In this document: positions 51,854 to 61,074 of the stretch, one piece after another
Position numbering within the stretch: the stretch's first letter is position 1
Layout: the number at the start of each line of letters is the position of its first letter
Source: Flavobacterium hibernum
GTDB lineage: Bacteria; Bacteroidota; Bacteroidia; Flavobacteriales; Flavobacteriaceae
Direction of reading: 5' to 3'
Length of the DNA stretch: 64,000 nt
Assembly (NCBI RefSeq): GCF_000832125.1
Contig: NZ_JPRK01000014.1
Span: forward strand, 62,001-126,000
Translations under genes and position numbers: made by a program
Notes under the pieces: generated by a model
What the model saw: only the letters and a program-made list of their open reading frames with translations
What the model was told of the DNA's origin: nothing
Databases searched by the model: none

Positions 51854-53467
51854 TTATTGTATGTCAATATTTACGGGAAGAATGCCACTGCATGGAATAT
51901 TTTCTAAAAATTGAATTCCAGCTGTTTTTTGAAATTCTTCAAAATCCTGATAGACCTGAATAAGTCCTGAAGCCTTTGTAAGATTAGGAATAATTGGCAA
52001 AACATATGGATTTCCGAAAACGTAAACAATACATTTTTTGCTTTGAAGCAAATAAGATAGTAATTCTAAAACTTCATCATTAATTTCAAAATTATTCATT
52101 GGCTTTGCTTTCGGAACAAATAATGAAATGATAATAGTCTCGAAATTTTCTAATTCATTTTTAAGAAATGAAATATCAGAATTTTCTAAACTTTCAAAAG
52201 CAAATTCTGGAGATTGTAGTTTTGAATTTAAAGTTTTAAAGAATATATTTTCAACACCTTTATATAAACTCAATTTGGCTAATTTGTGTTCTTTTTGAGA
52301 TTCAAAAACTAACTCAGTATTCGAATTGTCAATGATTTTGGTAATTGAATTTTTAGCGATTTCAAGATTTAATGCCGAAGTTTTTTCGAAATCTAATGTT
52401 CCCGAAGTGAAATTGTTTTCAGAAAGAATTCCAACTTTTTCTTTGGCTTTCATGATTCGATTAAAACTTTCGTCGATGCGTTTTGGTGAAGCATTTTTAA
52501 GAATCGCTTCAATACCTTCTGGAACATTTTCAGCAAAGCATAAAACATCATTTCCCGCATTGAAGGCTTCCCATTCCAGTTCACCTTTTGTTTCATATAG
52601 TTTAGAAACACTGTGCATGTTTAAGGCATCAGAAATTATCAAACCATCGTAGCCTAATTGCTCGCGTAAAAGTGTTTCGATAATAGGTTTTGATAAAGTA
52701 GCCGACGTATTTTTTCCGTCATTTAAACTCGGTACAGCTAAATGTCCAATCATAATCGAATCGACATTATTTTCGATTCCTTTAATAAATGGATATAGTT
52801 CATTTGTCATTAATTCTTCCAGCGTTTCATTTAAAATAGGTAATCCTAAATGTGAATCTACATTAGTGTTTCCGTGCCCGGGAAAGTGTTTCAAACAGCC
52901 TAAAACTCCAACATCGGACATTCCTTTTAAATATTCAACTGCAAAATTGGCTACTTTTTCTTTGTTTTCGCCAAAAGAGCGATAGCCAATAACCGGATTA
53001 TTCGGGTTATTGTTAATGTCTGCCAAAGGCGATAGATTATATTGAATTCCGGCTGCTTTTAAGTCTAAAGCAATTTGTTTTCCAACCTCATAAGCTAAAG
53101 CTGATTTGTTTTCAGGTAACGCACCAAGCGTAATTGCATACGGATATTGGGGTGTTTTTTCGATGCGCATAGCCAAACCCCATTCGGCATCAATACTAAT
53201 TAAAAGTGGAGTAGGAGCAACTTTTTGATAGCGAACAATCAAATCTTTTATTTTTTGATAACTATCATCATTAAAAACAATTTTCTTCTTGCTTTCGTAA
53301 TTCGTAGCAGCACTCGCACGGCTGTGAAAAAAAGTCAAACCGCCAATGTTGTGTTCTTTTATTAAACGTTCAGTTTCCTGAATATTTTCTTCGGTATCGT
53401 TGATGAAAACTGCAGGAAAAAAGAATTGTCCCACTTTTTGTTTTAAGGTTTGAGCTGTAATATTCAT
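51854..53467 (-). CDS. GH3-family beta-N-acetylhexosaminidase (NagZ-like, extended)
   Basis: A 537-residue protein from the ATG at 53467. An earlier ATG at 53491 lies inside the GNAT gene, and 53467 gives the TAATG overlap with that gene's stop. The NagZ-type loop KHFPGHGNTNVDSHLGLP holds the catalytic His-Asp pair, and the nucleophile Asp is in LIISDALNMH. It cleaves GlcNAc from anhydro-muropeptides. It is about 200 residues longer than classic NagZ, with a C-terminal alpha/beta-like extension. No signal peptide is visible, so it is probably cytosolic. It ends the peptidoglycan recycling series. Confidence 0.88.
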   Translation of the reverse strand: MNITAQTLKQKVGQFFFPAVFINDTEENIQETERLIKEHNIGGLTFFHSRASAATNYESKKKIVFNDDSYQKIKDLIVRYQKVAPTPLLISIDAEWGLAMRIEKTPQYPYAITLGALPENKSALAYEVGKQIALDLKAAGIQYNLSPLADINNNPNNPVIGYRSFGENKEKVANFAVEYLKGMSDVGVLGCLKHFPGHGNTNVDSHLGLPILNETLEELMTNELYPFIKGIENNVDSIMIGHLAVPSLNDGKNTSATLSKPIIETLLREQLGYDGLIISDALNMHSVSKLYETKGELEWEAFNAGNDVLCFAENVPEGIEAILKNASPKRIDESFNRIMKAKEKVGILSENNFTSGTLDFEKTSALNLEIAKNSITKIIDNSNTELVFESQKEHKLAKLSLYKGVENIFFKTLNSKLQSPEFAFESLENSDISFLKNELENFETIIISLFVPKAKPMNNFEINDEVLELLSYLLQSKKCIVYVFGNPYVLPIIPNLTKASGLIQVYQDFEEFQKTAGIQFLENIPCSGILPVNIDIQ

Positions 53468-53919
53468 TATTGTAAAGTCTTTTTCATGCAAACACTATTA
53501 TCCATTTTTTCATAAGGAGGATAGTTTGCAATTATAGTGTAATTTTGTTTTTGATATAAATTAATGGCTTCGGGCTGATTTTTGCCTGTTTCCAGAATAG
53601 TATAAGTGTAGTTTACTTCTTTGGCCCAACGTTCTAACTCGGCCAAAACGGCTGATGCAATTCCTTTTTTGCGATAGTCAGGATGCACAAACATACGTTT
53701 GATTTCGACGCTGTCATTTTCTTTTTCTCTAAAAGCACCACAACCAACAGCAATATTATTTTCGTAAAAAACGATAACATGTTTGATTTTATCCGTTTTA
53801 TTAAACTGATTATAGAAAGCATGATCTTCGCCATCTCTAATAGCTAAATCCTGATCTAATAAAACTACCAGATTTATAAAATCGATATCGTCAGAGTTTG
53901 TTCGTTTTAAGCTAGTCAT
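53467..53919 (-). CDS. GNAT-family N-acetyltransferase
   Basis: A 150-residue acetyltransferase. The acetyl-CoA motif A is VHPDYRKKGIASAVLAELE (about 80-98), followed by LETGKNQPEAINLYQKQNY. The substrate is unknown. It shares a TAATG overlap with the GH3 gene, so its product may modify a sugar or peptide intermediate of muropeptide recycling, though this is inference only. Confidence 0.88.
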   Translation of the reverse strand: MTSLKRTNSDDIDFINLVVLLDQDLAIRDGEDHAFYNQFNKTDKIKHVIVFYENNIAVGCGAFREKENDSVEIKRMFVHPDYRKKGIASAVLAELERWAKEVNYTYTILETGKNQPEAINLYQKQNYTIIANYPPYEKMDNSVCMKKTLQ

Positions 53920-53942
53920 AGTAAATAAGGTAAAATTAAGGT

Positions 53943-54284
53943 CTATTTAAGTTTACTTTTCTTTTGCTTGGAAAGTTGTGTTTTGGTATGTAAGGCCTTT
54001 TCGAGTCGGTTTTTAAAACGGAAAAGTTTTGGTAAACCTTCTAGTCGGTCTTCTAAAGTAATTTCTTCAAATATAATAATAGCTTTTTCTAAAACCCGAA
54101 TCTCATTGTCCAGATCGATTTGGTTTTTATAAATTGTCGCCAATCGATCGTATGGATGATTTCCTTTAAAACCTTCGATAATGTTTTCTTCGTATAACGC
54201 AATTACTTTTTCAATTTCTCCTGCTTTCTCCAATTCAATTGCTTTCAGGTTTCGTTCAACCTGTATGTTTTCATTGATTTTCAT
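53943..54284 (-). CDS. Small TPR-like hypothetical protein
   Basis: A 113-residue soluble protein. Paired helices with the pattern LKAIELEKAGEIEKVIALYEENI and then HPYDRLATIYKNQ and VLEKAIIIFEEIT resemble two tetratricopeptide repeats. It ends in a lysine-rich tail (KKSKLK). It lies between the GNAT and transporter genes in the recycling series, with 23 bases to the former and 21 to the latter. The function is unknown; a scaffold role is possible. Confidence 0.7.
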   Translation of the reverse strand: MKINENIQVERNLKAIELEKAGEIEKVIALYEENIIEGFKGNHPYDRLATIYKNQIDLDNEIRVLEKAIIIFEEITLEDRLEGLPKLFRFKNRLEKALHTKTQLSKQKKSKLK

Positions 54285-54305
54285 GGGCGTTATATGGTAT
54301 AGCTG

Positions 54306-55625
54306 TTATTCTATTTTTTTACCGAAATCTTTTGGGAATTCTAAAAATCTTGAAAGTATTAAACCTGGAATTGTAGCCAGTAATACCCATATAAAGAAAT
54401 GTTCGTAGCCTAAATATTTTTGTATAAAACCACTAAGCATTCCTGGTAACATCATTCCTAATGCCATAAAACCTGTTGCAAGTGCATAATGTGCCGTTTT
54501 CGATTCTCCCTCGGCAACATGTATTAAATACATCATGAAACCGGTGAAACCAAAACCGTATCCAAATTGTTCAAGAATAACAGTAATGCAAGTATATAGG
54601 TTAAGAGGAGAGTTAATTTCGAAAAAATATAAATTTATATGAAGATGGAAAATTTCTTGCGGTTGAAAGTGAGCTAATCCAATAAAACCAATTATAGGAA
54701 GGTGCATGGCAAGAAACATTGGCAACATCCATTTGGTAAGACCATGTTTCGAGATTGCAATACCTCCTAAAATACCTCCAATAGTCAAAGCAAAAATTCC
54801 TAAAGTTCCGTAAATTATTCCAACAGCTTCAGTATCTAATCCCATTCCGCCCAATTCTTTTCCATCCAATAAAAATGGACTTAACATTTTAAGCAATTGA
54901 GATTCACCAAGTCTGAAAACTAGTATGAAAGCCAGAATTATTCCAATTTGTTTCTTTTGAAAGAAACTTATAAATATAGTGCCAAAGCTTTGATGATGCA
55001 CTTTGTCTTTGCTTTCTAAAGTATGTATTTCGCTTTTTGGAGTAAAAATAAAATTATAAACAGTAATAAATGTCATTAATAAGCCAACAAAAATCATGGT
55101 ATATGACCAAGCTTTTGTGTTGTCACCATATTTATGTTCTAAATAACCAGCAAATAATACGATCAATCCGTTTCCGGCAAGCATTGAAAGTCGGTAAAAA
55201 GTACTTCTAATTCCGAGGAAAAAAGATTGCTGCTCTTTTTGTAAAACCAATAAATAAAAGCCATCACTCGCAATATCATTAGATGCCGAAGCAAAAGCAG
55301 CGACCCAAAATATGGCTAAAGTCGTAAAGAAAAAACCATTTGTTGGAATGGTGAATCCGACTAGTAAAAAAGCTATCGAAATTAATAATTGCATAGATAG
55401 AAACCATTTTCTTTTGGTTCCGGTTAATTCAATAAACGGACTCCAAAGTGGTTTTATAACCCAAGGCAGGTATAATAAACTTGTGTAGACGCCAATATCT
55501 TCATTTGTAATTCCAAGATTCTTGTACATAATAACAGAAACTGAGATGATTACAGCGTAAGGTAATCCAGAAGCAAAATTAAGAAGCGGAATCCAGAACC
55601 AAGGTTTATTATTATCTGTTTTCAT
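54306..55625 (-). CDS. AmpG-like major facilitator transporter (muropeptide permease candidate)
   Basis: A 439-residue protein with about 12 membrane helices. It begins WFWIPLLNFASGLPYAVI, the AmpG-type start, and the second segment LLYLPWVIKPLWSPFIE is the AmpG pattern. AmpG brings anhydro-muropeptides into the cytosol. The neighbours (GHL10 hydrolase, AnmK, MurQ, GH3 hexosaminidase) all fit that job. It overlaps the GHL10 gene by 14 bases. Substrate assignment is inference. Confidence 0.85.
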   Translation of the reverse strand: MKTDNNKPWFWIPLLNFASGLPYAVIISVSVIMYKNLGITNEDIGVYTSLLYLPWVIKPLWSPFIELTGTKRKWFLSMQLLISIAFLLVGFTIPTNGFFFTTLAIFWVAAFASASNDIASDGFYLLVLQKEQQSFFLGIRSTFYRLSMLAGNGLIVLFAGYLEHKYGDNTKAWSYTMIFVGLLMTFITVYNFIFTPKSEIHTLESKDKVHHQSFGTIFISFFQKKQIGIILAFILVFRLGESQLLKMLSPFLLDGKELGGMGLDTEAVGIIYGTLGIFALTIGGILGGIAISKHGLTKWMLPMFLAMHLPIIGFIGLAHFQPQEIFHLHINLYFFEINSPLNLYTCITVILEQFGYGFGFTGFMMYLIHVAEGESKTAHYALATGFMALGMMLPGMLSGFIQKYLGYEHFFIWVLLATIPGLILSRFLEFPKDFGKKIE

Positions 55626-57183
55626 TAGGTTGAGCTGGGGAATAGATTTTAATTGGCTTTTTTAAGTCGATAAAAGTAGGTGTGCTTTCGTTTGCAAAAT
55701 AATCAATAAATGTTACAGCGCAAGCTTTATACTGATTCATTTTCTCGGCAGGGATAGAAAATAAAATTGTTCCATCATATTGATTAACGGCTACTTTGTC
55801 AATTATTTTTGAAGGATCATTAATATCTACCTTCGAGGTATTTTCCCCGCCATAAATTACCATATAACGAACTTGAGTGTTTAATGGAGATTTAATATTG
55901 AATGAATATTTAGTACTGTCTTTCTGAAATTCGTTAAGGACCGGAATGTCAATTACAATATGTTTCAAATTTGGAACAGGAGCCGGAAGCGCAGGATATT
56001 TATATTGATTATCGGCTAAAAGACGCACAACATCAAAGTTTTTATTCATGAACCATTTTGCACTATAATAAGCGCTTCCTGATACATTTTTAAAACTTCT
56101 TGCAAAATCAACCTGAGTTGGAATTTCATTGATATAGTTCCAGCTTTTGTCACTATCGCCTCTAATTTTGTAAGTGGCGTGACCAATATAAACTGCTGTA
56201 TTATTAGAATTTTCAGACCACCATTTTACTAATTTCGAGTAAGAAGCTCTTGTATTATTCATGCTCCAGTACAATTGTGGCAAGATATAATCGATCCATT
56301 TTTGATCCATCCATAAAACAGGATCAGCATATAAATCGTCATAATTTGAAGTCGATTGTGTTTCAGAACCTTTGGGATCGACAGATTTATTACGCCAAAC
56401 TCCAAACGGACTGATTCCGAATTGAACCCATGGTTTGCTTGCTTTTATAGTAGTAGAAATCGTGTGTACAAAGTTGCTCACATTTGCACGACGCCAATCA
56501 GAAAGACTTAAACCTGCGCCATATTTTCTAAATGAAGCCGAGTCATTAAAAGCTTTTCCTGCAACGGTATAAGGGTAAAAATAATCATCAAAATGAATCG
56601 CGTCGATATCGTATTTATCAACAACCTCTTTTACAACTTTTGTTAAATGTGCCTGAACTTCGGGTAAGGCTGGATCGTAATATATTTTTCCGCCATATTC
56701 GATCATCCATTCCGGATGTTTAAAAACGTCATGAGTTGGACTCAATTGTTGTTTGTTTAAATCGAAAGTCGCGCGATACGGATTTAACCACGCATGAAAT
56801 TCAAAACCTCGTTTGTGTGCTTCTTCAATCATCCAAGCCAATGCATCATAATACGGGTTTGGTGCCTGTCCTTCTTTACCGGTTAAAAATCGTGACCAAG
56901 GTGCCAGTTCTGATGGGTACATAGCATCGCCAACGCTTCTAACCTGAACAATTACAGCGTTATAATTTAGTTTTTTGTAAGTGTCTAAAATTTCTAGATA
57001 ATCTGCTTTTTCTTTTTCTACACCGTCAATTGCTGTTTTTGGCCAGTCAATATTAACAACTGTGGCAATCCAAACACCACGAAATTCGTTTTTAGGATGT
57101 AATGTTTTTTCTTGTGCCAAGGATTTCCATCCAAAGAATACTAAGAATAAGATAGAGAAAAGTAGTTGCTGATTTTTATGCAT
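55612..57183 (-). CDS. GHL10/DUF187-type glycoside hydrolase-like protein
   Basis: A 523-residue secreted protein (signal ends SLAQE). The barrel matches GHL10: EFRGVWIATVVNIDWPK near residue 35, then YNAVIVQVRSVGDAMYPSE, HAWLNPYRATF and IHFDDYFYPYTV. A C-terminal beta-rich domain follows. GHL10 proteins are glycoside hydrolase-like enzymes; the related GH179 cleaves unsubstituted or deacetylated peptidoglycan. That fits the recycling locus but is inference. It overlaps the AmpG-like gene by 14 bases. A long inverted repeat (57289-57359) lies upstream. Confidence 0.85.
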   Translation of the reverse strand: MHKNQQLLFSILFLVFFGWKSLAQEKTLHPKNEFRGVWIATVVNIDWPKTAIDGVEKEKADYLEILDTYKKLNYNAVIVQVRSVGDAMYPSELAPWSRFLTGKEGQAPNPYYDALAWMIEEAHKRGFEFHAWLNPYRATFDLNKQQLSPTHDVFKHPEWMIEYGGKIYYDPALPEVQAHLTKVVKEVVDKYDIDAIHFDDYFYPYTVAGKAFNDSASFRKYGAGLSLSDWRRANVSNFVHTISTTIKASKPWVQFGISPFGVWRNKSVDPKGSETQSTSNYDDLYADPVLWMDQKWIDYILPQLYWSMNNTRASYSKLVKWWSENSNNTAVYIGHATYKIRGDSDKSWNYINEIPTQVDFARSFKNVSGSAYYSAKWFMNKNFDVVRLLADNQYKYPALPAPVPNLKHIVIDIPVLNEFQKDSTKYSFNIKSPLNTQVRYMVIYGGENTSKVDINDPSKIIDKVAVNQYDGTILFSIPAEKMNQYKACAVTFIDYFANESTPTFIDLKKPIKIYSPAQPNENR

Positions 57184-57288
57184 TTCAATCTTTTTTAACA
57201 GAAACCAAAAATAGTTTTTTTAAGCGGTTATAATAAATAATTCAGAAATTATAATTTCAACGTTAATGTTTTGATTTTATTTGATAAA

Positions 57289-57359
57289 GATTAAGAAGAT
57301 TGTAATCTTTTTAATCTGGGTAAAATATATTTTTAAAAATCATTACAATCTTCTTAATC
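57289..57359. repeat. Perfect 18-bp inverted repeat
   Basis: GATTAAGAAGATTGTAAT (57289-57306) and ATTACAATCTTCTTAATC (57342-57359) are exact complements, separated by 35 bases. It lies between anmK and the GHL10 gene on the minus strand. It may be a REP-like hairpin or a processing or attenuation site in the operon mRNA. Confidence 0.75.
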
Positions 57360-57374
57360 CGTGGCAAAGGTTTT

Positions 57375-58583
57375 TTAATCAGGAAAAGAAATTTTCCCCA
57401 TTGTAACAGAAGGAATTCCTTTTTTAGTTCCAAAATTAAAACCGTCTCCTGCAACTGTTTCATTGGCTAAAATGGCAAATAAAACCGCTTCTTTGGCGTC
57501 TCCCGAAATTCCCAGATCATCACTTCTGTAAAATTCGCAAGGCAGTAATTCTTTCAGCCATTTTACCAATAACGGATTGTGTGTACCTCCGCCAGACATG
57601 TATATTTTGAAATCGTTTAGTTGATTAAAAGAGTTTCTTACAGCATATTGAATGGCTTCTGCAATTGTTTCGGCACTAAAACGTGTTAAAGTGGCTAATA
57701 GATCTGGAGCATCAATAGTATCGATAGCGCTTTTTGCAATTGCAGTGTTCACATAATCAGCACCAAAAAGTTCCGGACCAATAGTTTTTGGGAATTTTTG
57801 AGAAAAAAAAGCATTGTCTTTTAGATTGGCTAGCAACAATTGATTTACAGTTCCTTGTTGGGCTATTTCAGCGTCTTTGTCGTAGCTTTTTTCAGGATAA
57901 TATTGTTTTACAAAAAGATCAATTAGTGTGTTTCCTGTTCCTGTATCGGTTACAAAAGTTTCTTCCGGGTTTAAGGAAGCGGGTAAAAAAGTAAAATTAG
58001 CGATGCCTCCCATATTCAGCATAATGCGATTTTCGCCTCTTTTTCCAAATAAAAAATAATCACCGTAAACAGCTAAGGGAGCGCCTTCGCCACCGGCAGC
58101 AATATGTTTTTGTCTGAAATCAGATAATGTGATAATGCCGGTTTTTACTGCAATATGATCTCCGTCTCCAATTTGTAAGGTGGCGTTTGGAAATTTTTCT
58201 AGTTGATGTAAAAACTTTGGAGCATGCAAAACAGTTTGTCCGTGCGAAGCAATCAAATCGACTTCTTGCGAGGGAATGTTCCATTTTTGAAGACAATTGC
58301 TAATCATGTCGGCGTGTAAAATACCAATCCATTCGTTGAGAACAACCAAGTGTTGAAAATCGATATTTTTCTTAGCAAAAACTTTACGGATTTCGATTTT
58401 GATATCTTCAGAATAATCAACCGTTTCAAATTGATTTACTGTGACGATGGTATTTTCGCCGGAACCTGAAATTTCACACAAAGCAATATCAAGTCCGTCA
58501 AGAGATGTTCCGGACATTAATCCAATAATTTTTCGGGTTTCTTTTTGTGCAATTTTATAAAGTGCGTTAATATTTTTATTCAT
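57375..58583 (-). CDS. anmK: Anhydro-N-acetylmuramic acid kinase
   Basis: A 402-residue kinase of the sugar-kinase fold. Opening motif GLMSGTSLDGLDIALCEI, then LIASHGQTVLHAP, MLNMGGIANFTFLP and DTGTGNTLIDLF are the AnmK signatures. It opens anhydroMurNAc and phosphorylates it to MurNAc-6-phosphate, which MurQ then uses. It sits between the symporter and the GHL10 gene, in the same orientation. It is cytosolic. The upstream gap is about 70 bases. Confidence 0.95.
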   Translation of the reverse strand: MNKNINALYKIAQKETRKIIGLMSGTSLDGLDIALCEISGSGENTIVTVNQFETVDYSEDIKIEIRKVFAKKNIDFQHLVVLNEWIGILHADMISNCLQKWNIPSQEVDLIASHGQTVLHAPKFLHQLEKFPNATLQIGDGDHIAVKTGIITLSDFRQKHIAAGGEGAPLAVYGDYFLFGKRGENRIMLNMGGIANFTFLPASLNPEETFVTDTGTGNTLIDLFVKQYYPEKSYDKDAEIAQQGTVNQLLLANLKDNAFFSQKFPKTIGPELFGADYVNTAIAKSAIDTIDAPDLLATLTRFSAETIAEAIQYAVRNSFNQLNDFKIYMSGGGTHNPLLVKWLKELLPCEFYRSDDLGISGDAKEAVLFAILANETVAGDGFNFGTKKGIPSVTMGKISFPD

Positions 58584-58652
58584 AAGAATTTAATTTGATG
58601 CAAACGGTTTCAATTGAAATGCTAAAATCAGTTTATTTTAAATACAAATTAC

Positions 58653-60158
58653 TTAAAAAGAGATTTTTTCTTCAGAAGTACTGCTTGTAAAATAAAGCCC
58701 AATATAAGTAAATAGTCCGTTTAATATTATGAGTTCATTGTCGAATGTATATCCGAAAAGTGAGGCTGAATGTTCGCTAAGAAAATACGTCAGAATAGGA
58801 GCGATGATACACAGTACCGGTACTAATTTGTCGTTGACACGTCTTGATTTTTGCAATAATCCAAAAGCATATAAGCCTAACAATGGTCCGTAAGTATAAG
58901 AAGCAGCTTTGAAAATCAAGGCAACTACTGAGCTGTCGTTGAACGAATTTAAAACAATAATAACTAGAAATAATAATATCGAAAAACCGAAATGAACTAG
59001 ATGTCTCCTTTTTACATTATTAGTATTAGATGCGTTTTCAGATTTGTCCATTCCCATAAAATCGACACAAAAAGAAGTTGTTAGAGCGGTTAGAGCTGAA
59101 TCTGTTGTTGCAAAAGTGGCTGCTATAATTCCTAATAGAAAAATAAAAGCAGGTACAAGAGACAAGTGATTGAGCGCAATTTCAGGAAAAAGCAAATCAG
59201 TTCTAGGTTTGTTGGTTACTAAATCCAACGGTACAGCAATTCCGTTTTTGTTGGCATAGATATACAATAAAGCACCAAGACTAAGAAAAATAATATTGAT
59301 CAGTACAAAAACGCCTGTAAAGGTGAACATATTTTTTTGTGCTTCTCCAATGTTTTTACAGCTTAGGTTTTTTTGCATTAAATCCTGATCAAGTCCTACC
59401 ATTGCAATCGTTACAAAGATTCCTCCCAGAATTTGTTTTACAAAATGGTATTTACTGGTTAAGAAATCATCGAAGAAAAATACTTGTGAATAATTACTTT
59501 TCCTAATGGTCGAGATAGATTCTATAACACTTAAGTTTAAGCTGTCGCACACAAAATAAATAGTAATAAATACAGAAGTCACTAAGAAAAATGTTTGTAA
59601 GGTATCTGTAATAATAATCGTTTTTAAGCCACTTTTATAAGTGTATAAAAAGATTAGTGTTAAGGCTAAAAAGACGGTAACCGGAAACGGGATTCCGTAG
59701 TAATCAAAAACATAACGCTGTAATACAATAATAACCAGGTACAATCTAAAAGCAGAGCTTACAGTTCTACTTATTAAAAAAATAGAAGCAGCAGTTTTGT
59801 AACTGTTTACGCCCATTCGTTGTTCGATGTAGCTGTAAATAGAAGTCAGATTCATTCGGTAATACAACGGAAGTAGTACTTTGGCGATGATAATAAACCC
59901 GATAGCGTTTCCTAATACAAACTGAAAATATTTAAACTGCTCTCCGTTTGGAGATCCAACTTCGCCCGGAACTGAAATAAATGTAACTCCGGATAAGGCA
60001 GTACCTATCATACCAAAAGCAACTAAATACCATTTTGAGTTTTTATTAGCTTTAAAAAACGAATCGTTGTCTTGTCCTTTTTTGCTTATTACATGAGAAA
60101 TGAAGAGCAAGAGTCCAAAATAGACGACGATAAAAATTAATATAGTGCTTGAAGACAT
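58653..60158 (-). CDS. Sodium:solute symporter
   Basis: A 501-residue SSS-family transporter with about 13 hydrophobic helices. The family motif GMIGTALSGVTFISVPGEVG near residue 55 and LLPLYYRMNLTSIYSYIEQR are seen. It uses the sodium gradient for uptake. Its position between murQ and anmK suggests a MurNAc, GlcNAc or sugar-acid substrate; this is inference. It is 25 bases from murQ. Confidence 0.9.
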   Translation of the reverse strand: MSSSTILIFIVVYFGLLLFISHVISKKGQDNDSFFKANKNSKWYLVAFGMIGTALSGVTFISVPGEVGSPNGEQFKYFQFVLGNAIGFIIIAKVLLPLYYRMNLTSIYSYIEQRMGVNSYKTAASIFLISRTVSSAFRLYLVIIVLQRYVFDYYGIPFPVTVFLALTLIFLYTYKSGLKTIIITDTLQTFFLVTSVFITIYFVCDSLNLSVIESISTIRKSNYSQVFFFDDFLTSKYHFVKQILGGIFVTIAMVGLDQDLMQKNLSCKNIGEAQKNMFTFTGVFVLINIIFLSLGALLYIYANKNGIAVPLDLVTNKPRTDLLFPEIALNHLSLVPAFIFLLGIIAATFATTDSALTALTTSFCVDFMGMDKSENASNTNNVKRRHLVHFGFSILLFLVIIVLNSFNDSSVVALIFKAASYTYGPLLGLYAFGLLQKSRRVNDKLVPVLCIIAPILTYFLSEHSASLFGYTFDNELIILNGLFTYIGLYFTSSTSEEKISF

Positions 60159-60183
60159 TTTGGTTTTTGGTTAGTTAAGAAAA

Positions 60184-61005
60184 TTATTTTTTGGCATTAT
60201 GGTCTAACAAAACAGCTCGTACACTTTTGTGCTGCTGAAGAAGTTCAGCTGCTAAATCAGCTTCGATGTTAAGTTCTTCCATAATCATTTTAATGGCTCT
60301 TTTTACTAATTTTTCATTAGATAATTGCATGTCTACCATTTTATTACCTTTGATTTTTCCCAGTTTAATCATAACCGAAGTAGAAATCATATTTAAGGTT
60401 AACTTTTGGGCAGTTCCAGCTTTCATGCGAGTACTTCCGGTCAAGAATTCCGGCCCTACAACTATTTCTATCGGATGATCTGCAACTTGGGCAATAAGAC
60501 CATTGCTAATGCAGGAAATACTTCCGGTTTTAATATTGTTTTCTTTGGCTTTTTCCAGTGCGCCTAATACATAAGGTGTGTTGCCAGAGGCAGCAATCCC
60601 GATAATAAAGTCTAAACTCGAAATTTGATATTGAGCCAAATCTTTCCAGGCCTGTTCAGTGTCATCTTCTGCATTTTCAACCGCTTTTCTAATTGCAGTA
60701 TCTCCTCCAGCGATTATACCAATGATCATATCGTGTGGCACGCCAAAAGTAGGAGGACATTCGGAAGCGTCCAAAATACCGATACGTCCTGAAGTTCCGG
60801 CACCAATGTAAAATAATCTTCCGCCAAGCTGCATCTTTTTTACGATCGATTTTACCAGTTTTTCAATTTTTGGAATTTGCTGTTCGATAATTTGCGGTAC
60901 CTTCTTATCTTCTGTATTAATATTTTTAAGAAGTTCTTTAACAGTCATTTGATCTAAATCTTTATATAAAGATTCTTGCTCAGTTTCTGGATTTTTATTT
61001 TTCAT
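60184..61005 (-). CDS. murQ: N-acetylmuramic acid 6-phosphate etherase
   Basis: A 273-residue SIS-domain enzyme. Visible signatures are YIGAGTSGRIGILDASECPPTFG, MIGIIAGGDTAIRKAVENAEDD and GSTRMKAGTAQKLTLNM. It splits MurNAc-6-phosphate into GlcNAc-6-phosphate and lactate. The C-terminal helical tail has LLQQHKSVRAVLLDHNAKK. The terminator at 61035-61066 separates it from the upstream SusC/SusD pair, so it can be expressed at lower level than them. Confidence 0.96.
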   Translation of the reverse strand: MKNKNPETEQESLYKDLDQMTVKELLKNINTEDKKVPQIIEQQIPKIEKLVKSIVKKMQLGGRLFYIGAGTSGRIGILDASECPPTFGVPHDMIIGIIAGGDTAIRKAVENAEDDTEQAWKDLAQYQISSLDFIIGIAASGNTPYVLGALEKAKENNIKTGSISCISNGLIAQVADHPIEIVVGPEFLTGSTRMKAGTAQKLTLNMISTSVMIKLGKIKGNKMVDMQLSNEKLVKRAIKMIMEELNIEADLAAELLQQHKSVRAVLLDHNAKK

Positions 61006-61034
61006 AACAAATAAATTATGTTTATAGTATAAAA

Positions 61035-61066
61035 AAAACCGAGGTATCTTGTAATACCTCGGTTTT
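61035..61066 (-). terminator. Strong terminator between susD and murQ
   Basis: AAAACCGAGGTAT and ATACCTCGGTTTT are perfect 13-bp arms with a 6-base loop; the minus-strand tail has eight T. It ends or attenuates the SusC/SusD transcript before murQ, as is common in such loci. Confidence 0.88.
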
Positions 61067-61074
61067 AGGAGGTC